From NCBI RefSeq assembly GCF_003725775.1, contig NZ_RJSG01000002.1, positions 682,001-746,000 on the forward strand: 64,000 nt of DNA, written 5' to 3'. Of this stretch, positions 1 through 7,762 are shown one piece after another; position 1 is the stretch's first letter, and the number at the start of each line of letters is the position of its first letter. Origin of the DNA: Nocardioides marmorisolisilvae (GTDB lineage Bacteria; Actinomycetota; Actinomycetes; Propionibacteriales; Nocardioidaceae). The notes beneath the pieces are model-generated. The model saw nothing but the letters and a program-made list of their open reading frames with translations. It made no database searches and was not told the origin of the DNA. The translations under genes were made by a program, and so were the position numbers.

Positions 1-2
1 AG

Positions 3-134
3 TACCAGTACCTCTCCGGCACCGGACCGGCCGCCGGGATCACCCGCGGGGAGTTCGTCGTGGCCGACATCACCGTGGACCTCAAGCAGCTCGAGACAAT
101 GGTGTCCGCACTGCTGGCCGCTCGCGGTCAGTGA
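3..134 (+). CDS. C-terminal fragment of an unidentified protein
   Basis: Only the last 43 codons lie in the window, ending at a TGA. The readable tail (for example SGTGPAAGITRGEFVV and LETMVSALLAARGQ) is non-hydrophobic and I do not recognise the family. It ends 25 nt before the next small gene. The reading frame is supported only by its high-GC codon bias and clean stop. Confidence 0.5.
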   Translation, partial: YQYLSGTGPAAGITRGEFVVADITVDLKQLETMVSALLAARGQ

Positions 135-159
135 GCCCGGTCCCGGTAAGGTACGGCCC

Positions 160-318
160 ATGACTTTCCTGCTCGCGCACCTCCACGGCGGCGGTTCCGT
201 CGGCGAAGACTCCGGCACGTTCCTGGCGCCGTACTACATCGGCGGCGGCATCCTCCTGCTCCTGATCGTGCTGATCATGGCGCTGCTGTCCTTCGGCCGG
301 GGACGCGAGCACTCCTGA
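160..318 (+). CDS. small single-pass membrane protein upstream of nadD
   Basis: A 52-residue protein with one strongly hydrophobic helix (about residues 27-45, rich in L/I/V) followed by a basic tail FGRGRE. A TAAGGT -10-like box at 147-152 ends 7 nt before the ATG, so the transcript is probably leaderless. Its stop region touches the unclear start of nadD, so the two are probably co-transcribed. The function is unknown. Confidence 0.6.
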   Translation: MTFLLAHLHGGGSVGEDSGTFLAPYYIGGGILLLLIVLIMALLSFGRGREHS

Positions 319-362
319 GCACTCCCGCCGCACCGTCCGCCGGGACCCCACGCCGGGTCGGC

Positions 363-944
363 GTGATGGGCGGCACCTTCGACCCCGTGCACCACGGTCA
401 CCTGGTCGCGGCCAGCGAGGCCCAGGCGCACTTCGGGCTCGACGAGGTGGTCTTCGTGCCCACCGGTCAGCCCTGGCAGAAGGCCGAGCGCGAGGTCACG
501 TCCGCCGAGCACCGCTACCTGATGACGGTGATCGCGACCGCGTCCAACCCGCTCTTCTCGGTGTCCCGGGTCGACATCGACCGGTCCGGTCCGACGTACA
601 CGATCGACACGCTGCGCGACCTGTCCGCCGCCTACCCGGGCGCGGAGCTCTACTTCATCACCGGCGCCGACGCGCTGACCGAGATCTTCACCTGGCGCGA
701 CGCCGGGGACCTGTTCTCGCTGGCGCACTTCGTCGGCTGCACCCGACCGGGCTACGAGATGGACGCCTCCTCGCTCGAGGGCATCCCGGCCGACCGGGTC
801 ACCATCCTGGAGATCCCGGCACTCGCCATCTCCTCCACCGACTGCCGCGAGCGCACTGCCGCCGGTCGCCCCGTCTGGTACCTGGTGCCGGACGGGGTCG
901 TGCAGTACATCGCCAAGCACCATCTCTACGGAAGTGACACATGA
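363..944 (+). CDS. nadD: nicotinate-nucleotide adenylyltransferase
   Basis: NadD adenylates nicotinate mononucleotide to deamido-NAD in NAD biosynthesis. The nucleotidyltransferase motifs are visible: GGTFDP at residues 3-8, HHGH near residue 13 and ISSTDCR close to the C-terminus. The start is uncertain. From the GTG used here the protein lacks most of the first beta strand, although the in-frame codons upstream read RRVGV as in the family. No ATG, GTG or TTG exists upstream in frame; a CTG at 315 overlapping the preceding TGA is the only near-start. It overlaps rsfS by ATGA and lies in the usual nadD-rsfS-phosphatase order. Confidence 0.95.
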   Translation: MMGGTFDPVHHGHLVAASEAQAHFGLDEVVFVPTGQPWQKAEREVTSAEHRYLMTVIATASNPLFSVSRVDIDRSGPTYTIDTLRDLSAAYPGAELYFITGADALTEIFTWRDAGDLFSLAHFVGCTRPGYEMDASSLEGIPADRVTILEIPALAISSTDCRERTAAGRPVWYLVPDGVVQYIAKHHLYGSDT

Positions 945-1321
945 GCGCCACACCCCGAGCCATCGAGCTGATCCAGGCCGCCGCGGCCGCGGCCGCTGAC
1001 AAGCTCGCCACCGACATCGTCGCCTTCGACGTCTCCGAGCAGCTGGTCATCACCGACGCGTTCCTGGTCGCCTCCGGCTCCAACGACCGCCAGGTCAAGG
1101 CGATCGTCGACGAGATCGAGGACAAGCTCCGCGAGCTCGACGCCAAGCCGGTACGCCGCGAGGGTGTCCGGGACGGGCGTTGGGCCCTGCTGGACTACGC
1201 CGACATCGTGGTGCACGTCCAGCACTCCGAGGAGCGTGCCTTCTACGCCCTCGAGCGACTCTGGCGCGACTGCCCCTCGATCGACGTGCGGGACGCGGTG
1301 GGCCCGCAGAACCCGCAGTGA
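941..1321 (+). CDS. rsfS: ribosome silencing factor RsfS
   Basis: RsfS (Iojap/DUF143 family) binds ribosomal protein L14 (uL14) and blocks subunit joining when nutrients are short. The 126 residues match the family length. Typical stretches are [27 protein letters not shown], and [13 protein letters not shown] followed by FYALERLW. The ATG overlaps the nadD stop (ATGA) and the stop overlaps the next start (GTGA), showing tight translational coupling in a three-gene operon. Confidence 0.96.
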   Translation: MSATPRAIELIQAAAAAAADKLATDIVAFDVSEQLVITDAFLVASGSNDRQVKAIVDEIEDKLRELDAKPVRREGVRDGRWALLDYADIVVHVQHSEERAFYALERLWRDCPSIDVRDAVGPQNPQ

Positions 1322-1977
1322 CCCGTCGCCTGGTCCTGGTCCGGCACGGTCGGACTGCCTGGAACCTCGAGGGCCGTGCCCAGGGGCACACCGACGTCGG
1401 TCTCGACGAGACCGGGGTCGCGCAGGCTCGGGCGATGGCTCCGGTGATCGGCGCGATGGCCCCGGACGCGCTGTGGAGCAGCGACCTGGCCCGGGCCCGG
1501 CAGACCGCCGAGCACGTGGCGACCGCCACCGGCCTCGAGGCCCGCTACGACGCCCGCCTGCGCGAGTTCGACGTGGGGGAGCGCGCCGGCCTGACGATCC
1601 CTGAGTTCGCCGAGCGCTACCCGGAGGCCTACGAGTCCTGGCGGGCCGGCCACATCACCGGCGGGGTGCCGGGGGCCGAGACGCCGGAGATGGTCATCGA
1701 CCGGATGGTGCCGGCGCTGCACGAGATCTGGGACGCGACCGGGCCGGACCAGACGACCGTGGTCATCTCGCACGGGGCCTGCCTGAAGATCTGCCTGGTG
1801 GCCTTCCTGGGCTGGCCCGAGGAGGTCGGCAACAGCCTGCGCGGCCTGGACAACTGCGGCTGGGTGGTCCTGGAGGACGAGGGCGACGGGCGGGGCATCC
1901 GGCTGGCCTCCTACAACGAGACCGCGCACCCCGCGGTGCACGGACCCGATTTCGCATCCGAGGCCCCGGTTGGCTAA
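1318..1977 (+). CDS. histidine phosphatase family protein (phosphoglycerate mutase-like)
   Basis: A 219-residue branch-1 histidine phosphatase. The N-terminal LVRHGRTAWN carries the phospho-accepting His and RHG motif, RARQTAEH follows, and ISHGACLK holds the second catalytic His. In actinobacteria this gene follows nadD-rsfS and is variously annotated as phosphoglycerate mutase or glucosyl-3-phosphoglycerate phosphatase-like; the substrate cannot be read from sequence. The GTG start (GTGA overlap with rsfS) is preferred over longer upstream reading because the family begins directly before LVLVRHG. Confidence 0.9.
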   Translation: MTRRLVLVRHGRTAWNLEGRAQGHTDVGLDETGVAQARAMAPVIGAMAPDALWSSDLARARQTAEHVATATGLEARYDARLREFDVGERAGLTIPEFAERYPEAYESWRAGHITGGVPGAETPEMVIDRMVPALHEIWDATGPDQTTVVISHGACLKICLVAFLGWPEEVGNSLRGLDNCGWVVLEDEGDGRGIRLASYNETAHPAVHGPDFASEAPVG

Positions 1978-2007
1978 CATTCTCCGAGTTGCCTGAACCT
2001 GGGCGAT

Positions 2008-2080
2008 GGGGCTGTGGCGCAGCTGGTAGCGCATCTGCATGGCATGCAGAGGGTCAGGGGTTCGAGTCCCCTCAGCTCCA
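2008..2080 (+). tRNA. tRNA-Ala (GGC anticodon)
   Basis: A 73-nt cloverleaf. The acceptor arm GGGGCTG pairs with CAGCTCC and includes the G3:U70 wobble that identifies tRNA-Ala. The anticodon stem TCTGC/GCAGA encloses loop ATGGCAT with anticodon GGC. The T arm contains GTTCGAGTC. The discriminator is A and CCA is not encoded. It lies 30 nt after the phosphatase stop and is followed by its own terminator. Confidence 0.97.
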
Positions 2081-2087
2081 CAAGATG

Positions 2088-2115
2088 AGCCGCCTTCGGG
2101 CGGCTTTCTTGTTTT
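2088..2115 (+). terminator. intrinsic terminator of tRNA-Ala
   Basis: A perfect 7-bp stem AGCCGCC/GGCGGCT with a stable TTCG tetraloop is followed by a T-rich tract (TTCTTGTTTT). It begins 7 nt after the tRNA. Confidence 0.9.
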
Positions 2116-2135
2116 CGTGGCCTAGCCTGCCTTGC

Positions 2136-2555
2136 GTGGAGGTTGAGATCGGGCCTTCGGTCGCGGGGCGGTGGTTCTCGATTCGCGCCGAGTACCAGCA
2201 TTTCGGCCCCTTGCGGACCCTGGTGGGCGTCGTTCGGGAAATGCTGTTCACCTTCGCGACGATCGCGCTGTTCTTCGACGACTGGGATCCCAAGCGATTC
2301 TGCGACGTCAAGGTCGTTCGTCGCGACAGCGGCGTGGTCGTGAGCGTGTTCTCCTACGATCATCTCTGGGATGCCGACATCCACGTTCGGGATCTTCGGC
2401 AGCGTTTGCTGGATGAGCCGGTCTTCGACTTCTGCCGCGACATCGGCCTGGACATCGCGCACGTTGCGGGAGCAGGGCAGGACCCAGATCCCGCCTTGGC
2501 TGTGCGCTGGGTACGGATCTCCCGGCGTCAGCGCCAGCGCTTGGCGCGGGAGTGA
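2136..2555 (+). CDS. hypothetical protein
   Basis: A 139-residue soluble protein of unrecognised family. It has a hydrophobic middle (EMLFTFATIALFFDDWDP) and a strongly basic C-terminus (RRQRQRLARE). The GTG start is chosen because a TAGCCT -10-like box at 2123-2128 ends 7 nt upstream, as for many genes here; reading further upstream would run through the tRNA. Codon use includes more T- and A-ending codons than neighbouring genes, which may point to acquisition. It could be a lineage-specific gene. Confidence 0.6.
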   Translation: MEVEIGPSVAGRWFSIRAEYQHFGPLRTLVGVVREMLFTFATIALFFDDWDPKRFCDVKVVRRDSGVVVSVFSYDHLWDADIHVRDLRQRLLDEPVFDFCRDIGLDIAHVAGAGQDPDPALAVRWVRISRRQRQRLARE

Positions 2556-2608
2556 CAGGCAGCCACCAGCCGCTGGTGTGTTCCAGCTCCGCGGCGCATA
2601 CTCGAGAG

Positions 2609-2854
2609 ATGGCTGACATCCACGCGCTCCCTGCTCACGGGGACGTGTTCCTGGACGCCCGGGACGACGGGCGGGCGATGCGGCTGTCGTGGCACACCGA
2701 GGCCGGCGGCATGGCCGTCCTGTCGATCTGGCGGGCGGGAACCTGCGTCTCCACGTTCCAGCTCGGTCGCGAGGACATCCCCGACCTCATCGACACCCTC
2801 GTCCGCGGGCTCGCCGAGGACCAGGCGCAGCACCGGACCGGCCAGGCCTCCTAG
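2609..2854 (+). CDS. small conserved-looking hypothetical protein
   Basis: An 81-residue soluble protein with an ordered beta-rich pattern (RAMRLSWHTEAGGMAVLSIW) ending in a helix (IPDLIDTLVRGLAE). A CATACT box at 2597-2602 sits 6 nt before the ATG, consistent with a leaderless transcript. The stop overlaps by 3 nt the stop of the convergent regulator gene. The function is unknown. Confidence 0.65.
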   Translation: MADIHALPAHGDVFLDARDDGRAMRLSWHTEAGGMAVLSIWRAGTCVSTFQLGREDIPDLIDTLVRGLAEDQAQHRTGQAS

Positions 2855-3849
2855 CCCGCCAGGTCGACCTGTTCGTCCTCCTGGTGCTGCCTGCGGTACG
2901 CCGCCGGCGAGATGCCGACCTCGGCCTTGAAGTTCGCCCGGAATCCAGCGGGTGACATGCCGACGCGTTCGGCGATCAGCTCGACCGGGACGTCCGAGCC
3001 TGCGAGAAGCTCGCGACTGGCGCGGATGCGTTCACGGACCACCCACCGGCCCGGGCTGATCTCCATCGCCTCGTTGAAGCGACGCTCGAACTGCCGGGTG
3101 GAGAGCAGCGCAACCCGGGCCAGCGACTCGACGCTCAGGTCTCCCGCGAGGTTGTCCCGGGCGTGGTTGACCGAGGTGGCGATCGGGTCGTCCAGCGGTG
3201 CCGAGGAGACCGGCTGCTCGAAGAACTGCGACTGACCGCCCTCACGGTGCGCGGCGACGACCATCCAGTTGGCCAGCCGGCTGGCGATCTCCGGGCCGTG
3301 GTCGCGCCGGACCAGGTGCAGGCACAGATCGACCCCTGCGGCGACCCCGGCCGAGGTCAGGATCCGGCCGTGGTCGACGTACAGGACCCGGGGACGGACG
3401 GTCACGGCCGGGTAGCGCTCGGCGAGGTCGTCGGCGAACCGCCAGTGCGTGGTCGCCTCCAGGCCGTCCAGCAGTCCGGCGGCAGCGAGGATGAAGGCCC
3501 CCGCGCAGATCGAGGCGATCCGGGCGCCTCGGTCCCGGGCGCGCTGGAGCTCCGCGACGACGGCCGGCCGGGCCGCACGCTCGATCTCGTAGACGCTGGA
3601 GGGCACGATCACCGTGTCGGCCGTCCGGATCGCCTCCAGGCCGGCCGGTACGTCGATGTCGAAGCCGGCCGCGGTGCGGACCGGGCCCGGGTCCTCGGTG
3701 CAGATCGTGAGGTCATACCACCACGGGACGACGAGGTCGGGGTGCAGTGTGGCGAACACCTCGCCGACGGTGCCGAGCTCGAAGGTGTTGACGCCGTCGA
3801 AGACGAGGCAGGCCACGCGGTGGGGGCGTTTGCGGGTGCTGATCTCCAT
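2851..3849 (-). CDS. GlxA-type transcriptional regulator (DJ-1/PfpI domain + AraC HTH)
   Basis: A 332-residue regulator. The N-terminal two thirds is a DJ-1/PfpI amidotransferase-like sensor domain, with the nucleophile-elbow region SICAGAF near residue 120. The C-terminal ~100 residues form an AraC double helix-turn-helix (LSTRQFERRFNEAM, and VGMSPAGFRANFKAEVGISPAAYRR split across two helices). The ATG at 3849 is preferred over reading 28 codons further because homologues start just before HRVACLVFDG. It is divergent from the small operon starting at 3945, which it may control; that link is inference. Confidence 0.9.
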   Translation of the reverse strand: MEISTRKRPHRVACLVFDGVNTFELGTVGEVFATLHPDLVVPWWYDLTICTEDPGPVRTAAGFDIDVPAGLEAIRTADTVIVPSSVYEIERAARPAVVAELQRARDRGARIASICAGAFILAAAGLLDGLEATTHWRFADDLAERYPAVTVRPRVLYVDHGRILTSAGVAAGVDLCLHLVRRDHGPEIASRLANWMVVAAHREGGQSQFFEQPVSSAPLDDPIATSVNHARDNLAGDLSVESLARVALLSTRQFERRFNEAMEISPGRWVVRERIRASRELLAGSDVPVELIAERVGMSPAGFRANFKAEVGISPAAYRRQHQEDEQVDLAG

Positions 3850-3944
3850 GACGTGATTCTGGCGGAAGATGACGAATCCGTCGCTGGGATTTCGCGCCGC
3901 CGCACGCGACGGTGGTACCTCCCACCAACACAAGGAGAAAAACG

Positions 3945-4196
3945 ATGCCTACCTTCATCGACGTCCACGAGGGCTTCGTCGGAGTCACCCAGGAGCAGTT
4001 CGAGGCGGCCCACCAGGCCGACCTGGACATCGAGGCCAGCGAGGGCGTGCACTTCGAGCGCGCCTGGCTGGACCCGGTCAGCGGCAAGGCGTTCTGCATG
4101 GCCACCGGCCCGTCCCTCGAGGCGGTCCAGCGGGTGCACGAGCGCGCCGGCCACCCGGCCAAGGAGACCTACGAGGTCCCGGTCGAAGTGGCCTGA
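3945..4196 (+). CDS. DUF4242 / SCO4226-type nickel-binding small protein
   Basis: An 83-residue ferredoxin-like-fold protein of the DUF4242 family, whose Streptomyces member SCO4226 binds nickel. Visible features are the opening PTFIDVH, a central FERAWLDP and CMATGPS, and the helix EAVQRVHERAGHPA. A strong AAGGAG ribosome site lies 8 nt before the ATG. The gene is divergent from the GlxA regulator and directly precedes the DUF1272 gene. Metal specificity is not provable here. Confidence 0.85.
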   Translation: MPTFIDVHEGFVGVTQEQFEAAHQADLDIEASEGVHFERAWLDPVSGKAFCMATGPSLEAVQRVHERAGHPAKETYEVPVEVA

Positions 4197-4197
4197 C

Positions 4198-4269
4198 ATG
4201 GCTCTCGACCTGCGGCCCCACCCTTGGCGGGGAGGTGACCATGGCACTCGAACTGCGCCCGAACTGTGA
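4198..4269 (+). pseudogene. relict duplicate of the DUF1272 start
   Basis: A 23-codon reading frame opens with MALDLRP, nearly identical to the MALELRP that opens the intact DUF1272 gene 43 nt downstream, and then loses similarity. It looks like a small tandem duplication of the start region, or a failed extra copy. It carries no zinc-site cysteines and is unlikely to encode a functional protein. Confidence 0.4.
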
Positions 4270-4549
4270 GGGCTGCGACACCGACCTCCCGCCGGAATCA
4301 CTCGAGGCGATGATCTGCAGCTACGAGTGCACCTGGTGCGTGGACTGCGTCTCGCGCCTGCACAACGTGTGCCCGAACTGCGGTGGCGGCTTCGTGCCCC
4401 GTCCGATCCGGCCGGTGAACGAGTGGCGTCCGGGGTTGTCGGTGGCCAAGCGGCCGCCGTCCACCACCCGGGTGCACCTGGCCTACACCTGGGCCGAGGT
4501 CGAGGAGTTCGCGGTGCCGATCGCCTCGATCGCACCGCACCGGCGCTGA
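4241..4549 (+). CDS. DUF1272 cysteine-rich protein
   Basis: A 102-residue protein of the DUF1272 family. The N-terminal half has eight cysteines in zinc-knuckle arrangement (CEGCDTDLP, CSYECTWCVDCV, CPNCGG) followed by the conserved RPIRP. The C-terminal 40 residues (HLAYTWAEVEEF) are an extension not present in the shorter paralogue at 19834-20076. A GGAGG site lies 4 nt before the ATG. Zinc binding is inferred; no biochemical role is known to me. Confidence 0.88.
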   Translation: MALELRPNCEGCDTDLPPESLEAMICSYECTWCVDCVSRLHNVCPNCGGGFVPRPIRPVNEWRPGLSVAKRPPSTTRVHLAYTWAEVEEFAVPIASIAPHRR

Positions 4550-4620
4550 CGCCCGTTCAGCGCACGCGGCCGGGCCGACCCACGCGGCCCGGCCGCTTTC
4601 CCTTCCCCGAGGAGTTCCCG

Positions 4621-5415
4621 ATGTCCCTGCGTCTCGCCGAACCCGGCGTCACGACCCTGCTCGACGGTCCACCGCTCGAGCGCCTCGGAGCGTGCGCGCA
4701 CCTGCGCGGCTTCGACGGCGTGCACGGTGGGCTGACCCTGGCTCTGCTGGCCCGCCGCATGCTCGCCGACTCTCCCGGCCACGAGCTGGTCAGCCTGGAG
4801 GGTCGCTTCGTGCGGACGATGCTCCGGGGAGCCCGCCTGGACTCGGCCGTGGTCAAGCGCGGTCGGACCGCGGTGTGGAGCACCGCGGTCGCGCAGGACG
4901 CCGACGGACCGGTGGTCACCGCCGCCGGGTTGCTCCGGCCCCGGGGAAGCGACCTGGGAGACCTGCGGGCCCCGGCCGTGCCGTGCGCGAGCCATCCGGA
5001 GGGACTCCCGGAGCTGCGGCTCCCACCCGCCTTCGCCGCCGTGCTCGACCAGGTCGAGATCCGCAACGCCGGCAGCACCCGGCCCTTCGGCGGCCACGAG
5101 ACGGCCGAGCTGCTCGCCTGGGTGCGCATCATCGGCGACGACCAGCCGCTCGACGCGCTCCGGACCGTGTTCATGGTCGACGTGCTGGTGCCGTCGCTCA
5201 CCGCCACCCTGACCGAGCGCGCCGCCGTCCCGTCGCTCGAGCTGTCGGTGCACCTCGGACGGATCCCGCCGGTCGCATCGTCCTGGCTGCTGCTGCACGC
5301 CCGGACGACCCGCATCGCCGGGGACGCCTGGGTCACCGAGGACGTCGACGCCTGGACCCGCGAGGGAGTGCACGTGGCTACGGCGCGCCAGCTGCGGCTC
5401 GTGCTCGAGGTGTGA
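4621..5415 (+). CDS. TesB-like acyl-CoA thioesterase family protein
   Basis: A 264-residue double-hotdog protein. The first hotdog includes the FDGVHGGLTLALLARRM helix and the second ends in SWLLLHARTTRIAGDAW followed by EDVDAWTREGVHVATARQLRLV, a pattern seen in TesB/PaaI-like thioesterases. It probably hydrolyses acyl-CoA esters in the cytoplasm, chain length unknown. A GAGGAG site lies 7 nt before the ATG. It stands 70 nt after the DUF1272 gene in the same direction. Confidence 0.8.
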   Translation: MSLRLAEPGVTTLLDGPPLERLGACAHLRGFDGVHGGLTLALLARRMLADSPGHELVSLEGRFVRTMLRGARLDSAVVKRGRTAVWSTAVAQDADGPVVTAAGLLRPRGSDLGDLRAPAVPCASHPEGLPELRLPPAFAAVLDQVEIRNAGSTRPFGGHETAELLAWVRIIGDDQPLDALRTVFMVDVLVPSLTATLTERAAVPSLELSVHLGRIPPVASSWLLLHARTTRIAGDAWVTEDVDAWTREGVHVATARQLRLVLEV

Positions 5416-5510
5416 GCCACGAGACGAAAAAAGATCGCGAAAAGTTGTCCGAAAACGCTGCCCTGGTTCGTCGTACCAGTGAGACCACGAATCGACGTCA
5501 GGAGGCAGTC

Positions 5511-5663
5511 ATGTGGGACACCGTGCAGACCAACGAGGTGCACCTCTCGCACGACCTTCCCTGCGGTCGGTGCGGGCACGCGATGCACACCTTCCTCGCG
5601 TGCAGCGACACCTGCGACTGCGTCCCGGCCGCGATGCCCGGCGGGGTCCTGGTTCCCGCCTGA
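5511..5663 (+). CDS. 50-residue cysteine-rich small protein
   Basis: A short gene with a near-perfect AGGAGG ribosome site 5 nt before the ATG. The protein has six Cys and three His in the order CGRCGH, MHTFLACSDTCDC, which suggests a small metal-binding knuckle. The spacing from the thioesterase (95 nt) includes an A-rich stretch that could hold its own promoter. No family is recognised. Confidence 0.65.
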   Translation: MWDTVQTNEVHLSHDLPCGRCGHAMHTFLACSDTCDCVPAAMPGGVLVPA

Positions 5664-5664
5664 G

Positions 5665-6153
5665 CTAGGCGGCGACCGGTCGGGCCGACGCGGGGCGCGG
5701 CCAGCAGCGCCAGATCAGCAGCATCGGGATCACCAACCACGGCAGGTTCATCGGCAGGTAGGTGCCCAGGTGCGGCGGGACGTCCGGCCCGAGGAACGTC
5801 TGCATGAAGTAGAAGTACATGTTGACCACCGCGCTGACGGCGTAGACGAGCCCCAGCGTCATCAGCCACGGCCACGACTTGAGCTTCCAGAACCCGATCG
5901 TGAGGACGATCAGCAGCACCGACTGGACGAAGCCGTCGTACAGGATCGAGGCCTGCAGCGTCGGCGGGATGTGCAGGTGCTGCGGCTCCTGCTCGACGGC
6001 CCAGGAGTGCAGCGATCGCAGGGGCGGCCACGGGCTGTCCGCGGTGACCGGGACGCCGAGCGACTCGGGAAGGCTGAGGATCAGGCTGTTCAGGATGCCG
6101 ATGACGAAGAACGGCAGGAACAGGTAGTCCAGGCGGTGCCGGGTGAGGGTCAT
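5665..6153 (-). CDS. EXPERA-like four-helix membrane protein
   Basis: A 162-residue protein with four predicted membrane helices (near residues 8-26, 60-82, 88-110 and 133-150). The opening RHRLDYLFLPFFVIGILNS, the LYDGFVQSVLL segment in helix 2 and the last helix LPWLVIPMLLIWR resemble the EXPERA/TMEM97 fold of emopamil-binding proteins. Bacterial members have unknown function, with links to sterol or lipid handling. ATG at 6153. The call is a fold-level resemblance only. Confidence 0.6.
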   Translation of the reverse strand: MTLTRHRLDYLFLPFFVIGILNSLILSLPESLGVPVTADSPWPPLRSLHSWAVEQEPQHLHIPPTLQASILYDGFVQSVLLIVLTIGFWKLKSWPWLMTLGLVYAVSAVVNMYFYFMQTFLGPDVPPHLGTYLPMNLPWLVIPMLLIWRCWPRPASARPVAA

Positions 6154-6172
6154 GGGCAGTAGCGTGCCGCAC

Positions 6173-6496
6173 ATGTTCTTCATCGTGGTCAAGTTCCAGA
6201 CCAAGCCGGAGTGGACCGAGAAGTGGGTGGACCTGATCACCCCGTTCACCGAGGCCACCCGGGCGGAGCCCGGAAACCTGTTCTTCGACTGGTCGCGCAG
6301 CGTGGACGACGAGAACGAGTGGGTGCTGGTCGAGGGGTTCACCGACGAGGGTGCCGGCCCGCACGTGAACAGCGAGCACTTCCAGAAGGCGATCGCGACC
6401 ATGCCGCAGGCGCTGGTCCGGACACCACAGATCATCAGCCGGCAGATCGACGGCAACGGGTTCGAGCCGATGGGGGAGATGTCCGTCACCGAGTGA
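6173..6496 (+). CDS. antibiotic biosynthesis monooxygenase (ABM)-fold protein
   Basis: A 107-residue dimeric ferredoxin-like protein of the ABM/YgiN type (putative quinol monooxygenase). It shows FIVVKFQTKPEW at the start, EPGNLFFDWSRS in the middle and HVNSEHFQKA near the end. Start ATG at 6173, with a TAGCGT -10-like box at 6160-6165 ending 7 nt upstream. It precedes an Old Yellow Enzyme by 15 nt, so the pair probably forms a small redox operon for quinone or enone detoxification. Confidence 0.85.
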   Translation: MFFIVVKFQTKPEWTEKWVDLITPFTEATRAEPGNLFFDWSRSVDDENEWVLVEGFTDEGAGPHVNSEHFQKAIATMPQALVRTPQIISRQIDGNGFEPMGEMSVTE

Positions 6497-6511
6497 CCGG
6501 GAAGCATCCCG

Positions 6512-7627
6512 GTGCACGCGCTGTTGGACCACGACGTGACCTCACTCTTCGAGCCGCTGACCCTCGGCGACCTGACCCTGCCCAACCGCGTCGTGATGGC
6601 GCCGCTGACCCGGATGCGGGCGACGCCGCCGAACGACGTCCCCAACGACCTGATGCTGGAGTACTACCGCCAGCGCGCGGGTGCGGGGCTGATCGTCTCT
6701 GAGGGCACCCAGATCTCGCCGATCGGCAAGGGGTACATGGACACCCCGGGCATCTACAGCGACGAGCAGGTCGCCGGCTGGCGTCGGATCACCGACGCCG
6801 TGCACGCCGAGGGCGGTCTGATGGCAGCGCAGCTCTGGCACGTCGGCCGGGTCTCCCACGAGTCCTTCCACGACGGCGAGCTGCCGGTCTCGGCCTCGGC
6901 GCTGGAGTACCGCAACCGCGCCACCATCAAGGGTGAGGACGGCAAGCCTCTGCGCGCGAACTGCCCGACACCGCGCGCGCTCAGCGTCGAGGAGATCGCT
7001 GAGACGGTCGAGGACTTCCGGCGGGCGAGCGCGAACGCCCGCGAAGCCGGCTTCGACCTGGCCGAGATCCACGGCGCGCACGGCTACCTGGTGCACCAGT
7101 TCCTCAGCGCGGAGAGCAACCACCGCACCGACCAGTACGGCGGGTCTCTGGAGAACAGGCTGCGCTTCGCCGTCGAGGTGATCGACGCGGTGATCGAGGG
7201 CTGGGAGCCGTCCCGGGTCGGGATCCGGCTCTCGCCGCTCGGCTCCTTCAACGGCCTGGAGGCGAACGAGATCGAGGAGATCCTCGCGCTCGCTGCCGTG
7301 CTGGAGGAGCGCGGCGTGGGCTTCCTGCACCTCTCCGAGCCCGACTGGGCCGGGGGACCGGTGCTGGACGACGACTTCCGCCGCCAGCTCCGGGCCGCGT
7401 TCTCCGGCGTGATCATCGGCGCCGGCAACTACACGCCCGAGAAGGCCGAGCGACTCCTCGAGGCGGGTCTGATCGACGCCGCCGCCTTCGGCCGCGCCTT
7501 CCTCGCGAACCCGGACCTGCCCGAGCGCCTGCGCACCGGTGCCGAGCTCAACGAGCCGGACCTGAGCACGTTCTACGGTGGTGGCGCGACCGGTTACACG
7601 GACTACCCGGCGCTCGAGCCTGCCTGA
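6512..7627 (+). CDS. Old Yellow Enzyme family alkene reductase (NADH:flavin oxidoreductase)
   Basis: A 371-residue FMN-dependent TIM-barrel enoate reductase (NemA/OYE family) that would reduce activated alkenes or nitro compounds with NAD(P)H. Key regions: LPNRVVMAPLTRMRA at the N-terminus, the substrate-binding HGAHGYLVHQFLS with following NHRTDQYGG, and FGRAFLANPDLP for FMN phosphate. The GTG at 6512 has a GGGA site 8 nt upstream; a second in-frame GTG at 6536 gives the family-typical start TSLFEPL and is a real alternative. Confidence 0.93.
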   Translation: MHALLDHDVTSLFEPLTLGDLTLPNRVVMAPLTRMRATPPNDVPNDLMLEYYRQRAGAGLIVSEGTQISPIGKGYMDTPGIYSDEQVAGWRRITDAVHAEGGLMAAQLWHVGRVSHESFHDGELPVSASALEYRNRATIKGEDGKPLRANCPTPRALSVEEIAETVEDFRRASANAREAGFDLAEIHGAHGYLVHQFLSAESNHRTDQYGGSLENRLRFAVEVIDAVIEGWEPSRVGIRLSPLGSFNGLEANEIEEILALAAVLEERGVGFLHLSEPDWAGGPVLDDDFRRQLRAAFSGVIIGAGNYTPEKAERLLEAGLIDAAAFGRAFLANPDLPERLRTGAELNEPDLSTFYGGGATGYTDYPALEPA

Positions 7628-7676
7628 GCGCCGTACGACGGCAGAAACTGTCGGTGGGCGGCCCTAGGTTCGGGGT

Positions 7677-7745
7677 ATGGCACTTCCGGAACCCCACCCC
7701 GACCGGCGCCCGGGCAACGACGGATCGGGCCGTCGTTCAGTCTGA
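7677..7745 (+). pseudogene. possible 5' remnant of a lost short-chain dehydrogenase gene
   Basis: A 22-codon frame beginning MALPEPHPDRRPGN, preceded by TAGGTT (7665-7670) exactly 6 nt before the ATG. The promoter layout matches real genes in this window and the opening resembles the N-terminal lead of actinobacterial SDR proteins, but the frame stops before any NAD-binding motif. It may be a deletion remnant or a short peptide. Confidence 0.25.
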
Positions 7746-7762
7746 CTCCGACGCGAGGCCGG

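Noticed and set aside
2008-2140. Integration site of a mobile element at the tRNA-Ala gene
   Set aside because: No repeated tRNA 3' end, integrase or excisionase was found downstream, although an accessory block begins there.
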